From the NCBI GenBank assembly GCA_016771945.1, contig QZLF01000001.1, forward strand, positions 1,073,447 to 1,137,446: 64,000 nt of DNA, written 5' to 3'. Positions within the stretch are counted from its first letter, which is position 1; every line of letters starts with the position of its first letter. A program made the translations under genes and the position numbers. This stretch comes from Candidatus Leucobacter sulfamidivorax. GTDB lineage: Bacteria; Actinomycetota; Actinomycetes; Actinomycetales; Microbacteriaceae. Positions 34,759 to 42,812 of the stretch are shown here, in pieces. The notes beneath the pieces are model-generated. The model worked only from the letters and a program-made list of their open reading frames with translations. It ran no database searches and was not told the DNA's origin.

Positions 34759-36380
34759 ATGACCAGCACTCCCGATTCAGAGCACCCGGACCAGCCCGCC
34801 CAGTCCGTTCCTCCGCAGCCTCCCCAGCAAGCGCAGCCTTCGCAGCAGGCGCAGACCGCTGCGCCCACGGAGTCGGTGCCGACGGTCCCGCTCCCCGAGG
34901 GAGTGCCGGTCGCCCCGCCGATGGCCGAGTGGCAGGCTCCTGACCCGCAGGCCGGGCCCGCGGCTCAGCCCGTGTCGAGCGTGCCAGGTGCGCCGGCCGC
35001 GCAGTTCGCGCCCGCGGGGCCCCGGGCCTACGCCGCCGGGACGGAGGCCGGCCTCCCCGCGCCGGCCTACGCCGGAGGGGCGGGCTGCCGCCTCAGCCGC
35101 CGGTCGTCCCGGGACCGGACGCGCTGAACGAGCCGGCACCCGCCCCCGCCGGGGCGCACCCCAAGAGCCGCAGCGGCGCGCTGGTCGCGGGCATCGCGAT
35201 CGGGGCTCTGCTCGGCGGCCTCGTCGGCGGCGGCACCGCGGCGCTCGTCGGGGCGAACCTGCCCAGGCAGTCGGTGGTCGCGAGCGAGGGCAGCACGGGA
35301 GCGATCACCCTGAACAACCTCGACGACGTGAGCACGGTCTCCGCCGTCGCGGCGGTGGCGATGCCGAGCGTCGTCACGCTCGAGGTCACGGGAAGCCAGG
35401 CCGCCGGATCGGGCTCGGGCGTGATCTACAGCGAGGACGGCTATATCGTCACCAACCGGCACGTCGCGACGCTCGACGGTGCGGTCGGGCCGGAGGCCCA
35501 GATCCGGGTCCGGCTCAGCGACGGCCGGGTGCTCGACGGCACGCTCGTGGGCACCGATCCCTTCTCGGATCTCGCGGTCATCAAGGTCGAGGCGGACGAC
35601 CTCACCCCGATCAGCATCGGAGACTCGGACAAGCTCAACGTCGGCGACCTCGCGGTCGCGATCGGCGCCCCGCTCAACCTCGCCAACACCGTCACGAGCG
35701 GGGTCGTCAGCGCCCTCTACCGCGGCATCTCGGTCGGGGCCGCGAACCTGCCGGACGGCGATGACGGCTCGACGGACGAGGGCGGCGACGGCGACGGCGG
35801 CTTCCCCTGGGACTTCCGCTTCGGGGATCCGGGCGACGGCAGCCAGTCGCAGGCGCCGACAGCGACCACCTCGGTGACGCTTCCCGTGGTGCAGACCGAC
35901 GCCTCGATCAACCCGGGCAACTCCGGCGGAGCGCTGCTCAACGCCAACGGGGAGCTGATCGGGATCAACGTCGCGATCGCCTCCAACCGCTCGACCTCGG
36001 ACAGCGCGGGCAGCGACGGCCTCGGCTTCGCGATCCCGTCGAGCCTCGCGGTGCGGGTGGCGGACGCGATCATCTCGGGGGAGCAGCCCTCGCACGGCCT
36101 GCTCGGGATCAGCGTCGGCGACTCGAGCCAGGACGACGACGAGGACGCGAACCGGGCCGGCGGCCTCATCATGGAGCTGACCCGCGGCGGCGCCGCGGAG
36201 CAGGCCGGGCTGAAGGTCGGCGACGTCATCACCTCGGTGAACGGCATCCCCGTCGACTCGGGGACCACGCTCTCCGCGCTCATCCGCATGCAGGAGGGCG
36301 GCAGCGAGGTGACGCTCGGCTACACCCGCGAGGGGGCCCCGGGCGAGGTCACCGCCACCCTCGGCACCCTGGAGTGGTGA
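34759..36380 (+). pseudogene. HtrA/DegP-like trypsin-PDZ serine protease, one frameshift
   Basis: With one G restored in the run at 35082-35084 the product is about 540 residues. A cytoplasmic Pro/Gln-rich N-terminus (about 1-125) is followed by one membrane helix (GALVAGIAIGALLGGLVGGG), a trypsin-like domain and a C-terminal PDZ domain (LGISVGDSS, GLKVGDVITSVNGIPVDSG). The catalytic triad is complete: His in IVTNRHVAT, Asp in PFSDLAVIKV and Ser in INPGNSGGALL. This is the actinobacterial membrane HtrA for extracytoplasmic protein quality control. The break lies in the linker before the membrane helix (GGAG to LPPQPPVVPG), so the protease part is an intact frame by itself. Confidence 0.85.
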
Positions 36381-36441
36381 GACGCGCGCAGTGACTGCAC
36401 GGCGGCCGGGTCCCAGGGCCCGGCCGCCGCGGTGCTCCGCG

Positions 36442-36447
36442 TAGGAT
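36442..36447 (+). promoter_or_regulatory. -10 box TAGGAT, leaderless start
   Basis: TAGGAT ends 6 nt before ATG 36454. Confidence 0.55.
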
Positions 36448-36453
36448 GAACGG

Positions 36454-38847
36454 ATGGCGAGCGGCGGTTTCGACTTCGGCGGGGGCAACCTCGAGAAGCT
36501 CCTCGCGATCCCGAAGTACCTGCTCGCGGTGCTCCTCTCCTTCTTCGTCCCACGCGTCTCCGAGCGCTGGGTATTCGGCAGCGGCATCGGCGTCGGGGAG
36601 GGCGCGCTCCCGCTCGCGCGCGAGCTGCGCGCGAGCGATCCCGAGGCGCGCATCATCTGGCTCGTCGACGATGACAATGATGATGGCGCCGGCGCAGTGG
36701 GTGCGGTGCAGGCCGAACGCGCGGCAGCGGAGGGCTTCGAGGCGCTTCCGCGCCGCGGCTGGGCCGGGTTCTGGGCGACCCTGCGCGCCCGCTACGTCGT
36801 CGTCACCCACGGCTTCGGCGACGCGAACCGCTTCGGGGTGCTGGGCGCGACGGTGATCCACCTCGGACACGGCGTGCCGCTCAAGCGGCTGCATCTCGAC
36901 TCGTCCGTGACCACCCGGGTGCGCGCCCCGGGCCCGCTGCGCTCGCTGCTCGCCCGCATGTACCGCGTCGGCGCGCGCAGCATCGCGCTCTACGTCGCCG
37001 CGTCGCCCGAGGCGGCGGATCGCCTGCGCTCGGCGTACCGCGTCGACCCGGGCAAGGTGCGCGCGCTCGGCGATCCGCGGGACGACGCCCTCGCTGCGCA
37101 GGCCCGGGATCCGCGCACCGCAGCGCACGCCCGGACGGAACTGCGCGCGCTGCTCGGCCTGCCCGAGGAGGCGGATCCCGGAGCCGAGCCGCTGCTGCTC
37201 TACGCGCCCACCTGGAGGGACGGTGCACCGGACCCCGCGGTCCCGAGCGCGGACGAGGCCCGGGCGATCGCTCGCGCGCTCGAGCGACTGGGCGCGCGGC
37301 TCGCGATCCGCTCGCATCCGCTCGGCGCGGGCGAGTACGACGCAGCGCTCGGAGAGCGCGTGCTCCGGCTCGACGCGACGGTCCTTCCCGAGGTCACGCC
37401 GCTGCTCGGCGGCTTCGACGCGGTCATCACCGACTACTCCTCCATCGCCGTCGACTTCGCGCTCACGGGGCGTCCGATCCTCTGGTTCGCCCCCGATCTC
37501 GCCGAGTACGGTGCGAGCCGGGGTCTCTACGAGCCGCTCGAGGTGACCGCCGCGGGCCGCGTGCTGTGCGACTGGGAGGGGGTGCTGCACCGGCTCGAGG
37601 AGGTGCTCCCCGCGGGCACCGTCGCCCGTCGCAGCGCGGAGGCCGACTCGCGCGCCCTCGCATCGCGCTTCCACGCGCATCCCGAGGGCGCCGCCGCCGC
37701 GCGGGTGCTCGCCGAGATCCGCCGCCTGCGGCTGAGCGACCGCGAGCGCATCCCCGAGGGCGCCGTGTTCTTCGAGAGCTTCTACGGGCGCCAGGTCGCC
37801 TGCAACCCTCTCGCGATCGACCGCGAGATCGCGCGCCGCCTCCCGAGCGTCCCCCGCTACTGGAGCGTGACGAGCGAGCGCATCGCGGTGCCCGAGGGCG
37901 CCGTGCCGCTGCTCGTCGGGGGTCCCGACTGGTTCGCCGCGCGACGCCGCGCCCGCCTCCTCGTCGTCAACGACTGGCTGCGCTACGGTTTCCGCCGCCG
38001 CTCGGGCCAGAACGTGCTGCAGACCTGGCACGGCACCATGCTCAAGCATCTGGCTCTCGGGCGCCCGGGGGTCGGGCTGCGCACGCGCCTCGCGATCCGC
38101 CGCGAGAGCCGGCGCTGGAGCCTGCTGCTCTCGCAGAACCCCCATTCGACCGAGCAGTTCAGGAGTAGCTACGCCTTCCGCGGCGAGGTCCTCGAGCTCG
38201 GCTATCCGCGGGACGACCGCCTCGCGCGGGCCGTCGCGGGACGGGAGCGGATCGGCATCGCCGTCGACGGGGCCAGGCGCGCGCTGGGCATCGATCCCGC
38301 CGCCCGGGTGCTCGCCTACGCGCCGACCTGGCGGGACGAGGGGGGCACGGTCGACCTGCTCGACGTGCACGCCCTCGCCGCGGAGCTGGGGGAGGAGTGG
38401 GTCGTGGTCGCCCGCGGTCACACCCGCAGCGCGGCCTCCTACCTCGGCGGTCCGGCGCACGGCGGCGGGGGCCGAGTGGTCGACGCCTCGGGGCATCCCG
38501 ATGTGAACGACGTCCTGCTCGCCGCCGATCTGCTCGTCACCGACTACTCCTCGGTGATGTTCGACGCCGCGGTCGCCCGCGTGCCCATGGCCTTCTTCGT
38601 GCCCGACCTCGCGGCGTACCGCGATCGCGAGCGCGGCTTCACCCTCGACTTCGAGGCGACCGCGCCGGGCCCGCTGCTGACGACGCGGGAGCGGCTCGTC
38701 GCCGTCGCGCGCGAGGGGCTCACCCCGGGGCCCGCCTACGAGGCCTGGCGCGAGCGCTTCGCGCCCTTTGACGATGGCCATGCGGCCGGGCGGGCGGTCG
38801 ACGCCCTGGTCGCCCGGGGCGCGCTGCCCGGGGAGATGCCGGGATAG
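36454..38847 (+). CDS. Double-domain CDP-glycerol glycerophosphotransferase
   Basis: The 797-residue protein contains two Glyphos_transf (TagF-like) GT-B domains in tandem, about 20-400 and 420-795. Each ends with the same signature: TDYSSIAVDFALTGRPILWF in the first and TDYSSVMFDAAVARVPMAFF in the second. Each also has LLLYAPTWRDG or LAYAPTWRDEG and the acceptor-site QTWHGTMLKHLALG (second) or HLGHGVPLKRLHL (first). It should extend a glycerol- or ribitol-phosphate polymer from CDP-linked units at the membrane. Two domains could prime and polymerise, or use two substrates. It opens the wall-polymer cluster. Confidence 0.85.
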   Translation: MASGGFDFGGGNLEKLLAIPKYLLAVLLSFFVPRVSERWVFGSGIGVGEGALPLARELRASDPEARIIWLVDDDNDDGAGAVGAVQAERAAAEGFEALPRRGWAGFWATLRARYVVVTHGFGDANRFGVLGATVIHLGHGVPLKRLHLDSSVTTRVRAPGPLRSLLARMYRVGARSIALYVAASPEAADRLRSAYRVDPGKVRALGDPRDDALAAQARDPRTAAHARTELRALLGLPEEADPGAEPLLLYAPTWRDGAPDPAVPSADEARAIARALERLGARLAIRSHPLGAGEYDAALGERVLRLDATVLPEVTPLLGGFDAVITDYSSIAVDFALTGRPILWFAPDLAEYGASRGLYEPLEVTAAGRVLCDWEGVLHRLEEVLPAGTVARRSAEADSRALASRFHAHPEGAAAARVLAEIRRLRLSDRERIPEGAVFFESFYGRQVACNPLAIDREIARRLPSVPRYWSVTSERIAVPEGAVPLLVGGPDWFAARRRARLLVVNDWLRYGFRRRSGQNVLQTWHGTMLKHLALGRPGVGLRTRLAIRRESRRWSLLLSQNPHSTEQFRSSYAFRGEVLELGYPRDDRLARAVAGRERIGIAVDGARRALGIDPAARVLAYAPTWRDEGGTVDLLDVHALAAELGEEWVVVARGHTRSAASYLGGPAHGGGGRVVDASGHPDVNDVLLAADLLVTDYSSVMFDAAVARVPMAFFVPDLAAYRDRERGFTLDFEATAPGPLLTTRERLVAVAREGLTPGPAYEAWRERFAPFDDGHAAGRAVDALVARGALPGEMPG

Positions 38848-38860
38848 CGGATCGGGAGCT

Positions 38861-39907
38861 TCAGACCCGGGAACGGTCGACCGTGCGGCCCGCGCCGCCG
38901 GCGAGGCCGTAGAGGAAGCCGGCGCCCCAGCTCAGGTGCATGGTGACGAGCGCCGCGAGGCCGAGCAGACGCGCCCGGATGCCGTGCAGCCCCTGCAACC
39001 GGGTGGTGGCGAAGAGCACCGCGCAGACGTAGGCGAGCGGTACGAGGTGCACGAGCGACCACCACGGCCAGGGCACGAGGCCGATCGACTGCAGCACGAG
39101 CACCACCAGGCTGGCCGCGAGACCCAGCACGAGGGTGCCCGGAGCGTAGAAGCGCCACGGGGTCTCGCGGGGATGCCGTCTCGTGATCACGGCGCGCCAG
39201 GCGCCCGTCGCGAAGAACTGCCGGGAGAGCGCGCCGTAGCTCGCCCGCGGCCAGTAGGTGACCCCGAGCGAGGGATCGAACCAGATGAGCCCGCCCGCGC
39301 GCCGGATGCGCAGGTTCAGCTCCCAGTCCTCGCCGCGGCGGATCCCGGGGTCGTAGCCCCCCACGGCGTCGAGCGCCTCGCGCCGGAAGATGCCGAGGTA
39401 GGCGCTCTCGGCCGGGCCGGGGGTGCCGTCTCCGTGGTAGGCGCCGCCGCCGAGCCCGTAGGGGCTGTTGTAGCCGGCCGCGATCGCCCGCTGCACCGGC
39501 GTGCGGCCCGCTGCGCGCATGATCCCGCCGACGTTCGCCGCGCCCTCGGCGGCGAGCGCCGCGATCCCGCGCTCCGTGTAGTCGGGCGTGAGCTCGCTGT
39601 GCGCGTCGACGCGGATCACGACCGCGTGCCGGCTGTTCGCGATCGCGAGGTTCAGCCCGATCGGGATGTCGCGGCCCGGGTTCGGCACGAGGCGCACCCG
39701 GGGGTCCTCGGCCGCGATGCGCTCCGCGATCTCGTCGCTGCGGTCGGAGGACGGGCCGAGCGCGAGCACGATCTCCTTCTCCCCGTCGTACCGCTGCGCG
39801 AGGATCGTGCGCACGGCCCGCTCGAGGTGCTGCTCCTCGTTGAGCACCGGCATCACGTAGCTCACGCCGGGGAGTCGGGGGAGCTCGGGGAGGTCGGTCG
39901 GCAGCAC
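38861..39907 (-). CDS. GT2 glycosyltransferase with C-terminal membrane helices (ExoA-like)
   Basis: The 348-residue protein has a GT-A fold: VSYVMPVLNEEQHLERAV at the start, DAHSELTPDY as the metal-binding acidic motif, and GRRGEDWELNLRIRRAG-like ED...R motif (RRGEDWELNLRI) near 205. At least two membrane helices follow (LGLAASLVVLVLQSIG, LVPLAYVCAVLFATT). It resembles ExoA/succinoglycan-type transferases that add a sugar to a lipid-linked glycan. The GTG start has a GAGAAT box 6 nt upstream. It is divergent from the CDP-glycerol gene at 39949, with promoters back to back in 41 bp. Confidence 0.85.
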   Translation of the reverse strand: MLPTDLPELPRLPGVSYVMPVLNEEQHLERAVRTILAQRYDGEKEIVLALGPSSDRSDEIAERIAAEDPRVRLVPNPGRDIPIGLNLAIANSRHAVVIRVDAHSELTPDYTERGIAALAAEGAANVGGIMRAAGRTPVQRAIAAGYNSPYGLGGGAYHGDGTPGPAESAYLGIFRREALDAVGGYDPGIRRGEDWELNLRIRRAGGLIWFDPSLGVTYWPRASYGALSRQFFATGAWRAVITRRHPRETPWRFYAPGTLVLGLAASLVVLVLQSIGLVPWPWWSLVHLVPLAYVCAVLFATTRLQGLHGIRARLLGLAALVTMHLSWGAGFLYGLAGGAGRTVDRSRV

Positions 39908-39913
39908 CCCCAG

Positions 39914-39919
39914 ATTCTC
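39914..39919 (-). promoter_or_regulatory. -10 box GAGAAT for GT2 gene
   Basis: Ends 6 nt before GTG 39907 on the minus strand. Confidence 0.45.
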
Positions 39920-39935
39920 CCATGCTCGCCCTGAT

Positions 39936-39941
39936 TAGGCT
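39936..39941 (+). promoter_or_regulatory. -10 box TAGGCT, leaderless start
   Basis: TAGGCT ends 7 nt before ATG 39949 and excludes the upstream ATG at 39922, which overlaps the opposing promoter. Confidence 0.5.
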
Positions 39942-39948
39942 GGAGGCC

Positions 39949-41196
39949 ATGCAGATCGCGAAAGACCTCAGGCGGGCGACCGGACTCGCGAAGCGCGTGC
40001 TCCGCGGCAGGCGCAACCTCGCCGAGCTGAGAAAGGCGCTCGACGAGCGCGGCCCGCTGCCGACGCAGCACTACGAGGTGGGGGTCTACTTCGCCGACGG
40101 CCCGGTGAACCTCTACCAGATGCGGCAGTGGTACGCGCCGCTGCGCGAGCTCTCGAAGACGCACCCCGTCCTCCTGCTCACCCGCGGCGCCTCGGCGGCG
40201 CTCGCGCTTATGCGGGAGAGCGGCCTCGACGTCGCCTACACGCGCAAGATCGGCGAGATCGAGGAGCTGCTCGCCGAGCAGCGGCTCGGAGTCATGCTCT
40301 ACGTGAACCAGAACGCCCGCAACTTCCAGATGATGCGCTACGGCACCCTCTGGCACGTGTTCGTGAGCCACGGCGAGAGCGACAAGGTCTACATGGCCAG
40401 CAACCAGAACAAGGCCTACGACTACTCGTTCATCGCGGGCGACGCCGCGCGGGAGCGCCTCACCCGTGCGCTCTGGGACTACGACGTGGATCGCCGTACC
40501 TTCGCGATCGGCCGCCCGCAGAACGATCACCTGCAGGGCGAGCCGCCCTTCGCGCCCGACGAGCGCACGGTCGTCTTCTACGCCCCCACCTGGGAGGGGG
40601 ACCGCCCCTCGATGAGCTACGGCTCGGTCGCCAGCCACGGCGAGAGCCTCGTGCGCCGGCTCATCGAGACGGGACGCCACCGGGTCGTGTACCGGCCCCA
40701 CCCGCGCAGCGGGGTGTCGGACCGCGAGTACGGGGCCGCCAACGAGCGGATCATCGCCATGATCGCCGAGGCGAACCGCAAGGATCCCGCGGCCCGCCAC
40801 GTCTACGACCAGTCGCCGTCGATCGACTGGCAGCTGAGCCTGCCGGACATCGCGGTCTGCGACGTCTCGGCGATGGTCTACGACCGCCTCGCGACGGGCA
40901 AGCCCCTCATGGTCACCCGCCCGATCGCAGAGGAGGCCGAGGTCGACGAGATCGGCTACCTCGGCGTCTGCGAGTGGCTCTACGCCGGCGATGCGCCCCG
41001 GGGCGACGAGGCGCTCGACCGAGTGATCGGCGACGAGGCCGCCCGCGAGCGTCTCGGCACGTGGTCGCAGCACTACTTCGGCGACACCTCGCCCGGCGCG
41101 CCCACCGCGCGCTTCCACGAGGCGGTCGAGACGCTGCTGGCGCGTGCGGAGGAGTGGCGGGAGCGGAAGGCCGCGGAAGAGGTTCCCGGGGCCTAG
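39949..41196 (+). CDS. CDP-glycerol glycerophosphotransferase family protein (TagB/TagF-like)
   Basis: The 415-residue single-domain protein begins MQIAKDLRRATGLAKRV. Family motifs include WHVFVSHGESDKVYM (acceptor His), VVFYAPTWEGDRPSMSYGS, RVVYRPHPRSG and the closing DIAVCDVSAMVYDRLATGKPL. It probably transfers the first or an internal polyol-phosphate unit, complementing the double-domain enzyme at 36454. It lies between the GT2 gene and the exporter genes, supporting a wall teichoic-acid-like pathway. Which step it catalyses cannot be told from sequence. Confidence 0.83.
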   Translation: MQIAKDLRRATGLAKRVLRGRRNLAELRKALDERGPLPTQHYEVGVYFADGPVNLYQMRQWYAPLRELSKTHPVLLLTRGASAALALMRESGLDVAYTRKIGEIEELLAEQRLGVMLYVNQNARNFQMMRYGTLWHVFVSHGESDKVYMASNQNKAYDYSFIAGDAARERLTRALWDYDVDRRTFAIGRPQNDHLQGEPPFAPDERTVVFYAPTWEGDRPSMSYGSVASHGESLVRRLIETGRHRVVYRPHPRSGVSDREYGAANERIIAMIAEANRKDPAARHVYDQSPSIDWQLSLPDIAVCDVSAMVYDRLATGKPLMVTRPIAEEAEVDEIGYLGVCEWLYAGDAPRGDEALDRVIGDEAARERLGTWSQHYFGDTSPGAPTARFHEAVETLLARAEEWRERKAAEEVPGA

Positions 41197-41209
41197 AAGC
41201 CGTGCACGA

Positions 41210-41947
41210 CTAGGAGCCGTGCTCGGCGTCGTACCGCTCGAGCACCTCGTCGATGGGGCCGTCCAGGCGGAGGCCGCCCCGGTCGAGGTAGAGGCCGCGG
41301 GTGCAGAAGCGGCGCAGGTCGCGCTCGTTGTGCGACACCAGGAAGAGGGTCTTCCGATCCGCCAGCAGCTCCTCGATGCGCGTGTAGCATTTCGCGCGGA
41401 ACGCCTTGTCCCCGACCGCGAGCACCTCGTCCACGAGTAGGATGGGCTCGTCGAGCTGAGACACCACGGCGAAGGCGACGCGCACCTTCATGCCGCTCGA
41501 CAGGTGCTTGAACGGGGTGTCCAGCACGTCGCCCGCCTCGGCGAAATCCACGATCGAGTCGAAGCGGTCGGCGATCTCGCGACGGGAGAGGCCGTGCAGG
41601 CCCGCGGTGAGGTGGATGTTGTCGCGCACCGTGAGGTCTCCGACGAAGCCGCCCGTCAGCTCGATGAGGGGCGCGACACCGCCGCGCACCTGCACTCGGC
41701 CCTCGTCGGGCAGCAGCACGCCGGCCACGAGCTTCAGCAGCGTCGACTTGCCCTGCCCGTTGCGGCCGACGACGCCGATGGCCTCGCCCGGCCGCACCTC
41801 GAACGACACGTCGCGCAGCGCCCAGAACTCGCCGGCCCGGCTGCGCCGCTTGCGGCCGCCGAAGAGGTCCTTGAAGCTGCGCCTGGCGCCGCGGTTGCGG
41901 CGGAAGCGCACGCCGAGCCCCTGGGCCTCGATGATCGGGTGATCCAT
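41210..41947 (-). CDS. TagH-type ABC transporter ATPase for wall polymer export
   Basis: The 245-residue ATPase has Walker A GRNGQGKSTLL (about 60-70), signature HLSSGMKVRVAFAV, Walker B ILLVDEVLAVGD and the switch LVSHNERDL. The long VLAVGDKAFRAKC segment is typical of TagH/Wzt-type polysaccharide exporters rather than nutrient importers. It has no C-terminal carbohydrate-binding domain. The ATG overlaps the permease stop by one base (TGATG), with GGAG upstream, so the pair is translationally coupled. Confidence 0.9.
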   Translation of the reverse strand: MDHPIIEAQGLGVRFRRNRGARRSFKDLFGGRKRRSRAGEFWALRDVSFEVRPGEAIGVVGRNGQGKSTLLKLVAGVLLPDEGRVQVRGGVAPLIELTGGFVGDLTVRDNIHLTAGLHGLSRREIADRFDSIVDFAEAGDVLDTPFKHLSSGMKVRVAFAVVSQLDEPILLVDEVLAVGDKAFRAKCYTRIEELLADRKTLFLVSHNERDLRRFCTRGLYLDRGGLRLDGPIDEVLERYDAEHGS

Positions 41948-42726
41948 CACAGCTCCTTCAGGACGCCGCCCACCATGCGGCGGAAGACGAGCACGCCCGC
42001 GAGGAGGAAGGCGAGCGAGATCAGGGTCGAGACGCCCACGAGCGCCCAGTTCAGCTGATCGGGGAAGAAGCCCGCGCGGAACAGCGAGATGGGCCCCGAG
42101 AGCGGGTTGGCCCAGGCGAGCACCTGGAAGCCGCCGGGCAGGTCGCTCGCGCCGTAGATGATCGGGGATGCGTAGAAGAGCAGGCGCAGGATCAGCTTCG
42201 TGGCCCGCTCGAGATCCCGGAAGAACACCGTGAGCGGCGCCACCAGCAGGCCGATCCCGAGGGTCAGCGCGCCGAGCAGCAGGATGCCGAGCGGGTAGAG
42301 CAGCAGGCCCCATCCCACCGTCGCTCCCGAGAAGATCGCGAACACCGCCAGCACCGGGAGGCTGAGCAGGAACTCGATGCCCTTCGAGCACACGATGCGC
42401 CCCACCCAGATCCACCGCGGCAGCGCGACGGACCGGACGAGCTTCACATCCCGCAGGAAGGCCCGCGTCGAGTCGCCGACCGCCCCGTTGAACCACATCC
42501 AGGGCAGCATCGCGCTCAGCAGGAAGACGATGTAGGGAGCCTCGCCCAGGCTGCGCGACATCAGCTGGGTGAAGATGAACCAGTAGATGAGGCTCATCAG
42601 CAGCGGGTCGAGTATCGACCACAGATAGCCCAGCAGGGAGGTCGAATAGCGCACCTTCAGGTCGCGCAGGGTCAGCAGGCGCAGCGATCGCAGTGCGATC
42701 GCGCGGTGCTCGACTCGGGGTGACAC
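41947..42726 (-). CDS. TagG-type ABC-2 permease for wall polymer export
   Basis: The 259-residue permease has six predicted membrane segments. N-terminal LTLRDLKVRYSTSLLGYLWS and central ANPLSGPISLFRAGFFPD are characteristic of TagG/RfbA-type ABC-2 permeases that flip lipid-linked teichoic acids or O-antigens. The start is GTG at 42726. It forms one unit with the downstream ATPase and is divergent from the fused ABC gene. Together with the CDP-glycerol enzymes it exports the finished polymer. Confidence 0.9.
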   Translation of the reverse strand: MSPRVEHRAIALRSLRLLTLRDLKVRYSTSLLGYLWSILDPLLMSLIYWFIFTQLMSRSLGEAPYIVFLLSAMLPWMWFNGAVGDSTRAFLRDVKLVRSVALPRWIWVGRIVCSKGIEFLLSLPVLAVFAIFSGATVGWGLLLYPLGILLLGALTLGIGLLVAPLTVFFRDLERATKLILRLLFYASPIIYGASDLPGGFQVLAWANPLSGPISLFRAGFFPDQLNWALVGVSTLISLAFLLAGVLVFRRMVGGVLKEL

Positions 42727-42800
42727 AACAGCTATTCTGCCCGGTTTCCCGTGCGCAGTGCGCGAGGACCCGTCCCAGCTTCCGCCAGCGGGGACTTTGG

Positions 42801-42806
42801 TAGGTT
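42801..42806 (+). promoter_or_regulatory. -10 box TAGGTT, leaderless GTG start
   Basis: TAGGTT ends 6 nt before GTG 42813; the intervening AGGAGG is too close to act as a ribosome site. Confidence 0.5.
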
Positions 42807-42812
42807 AGGAGG

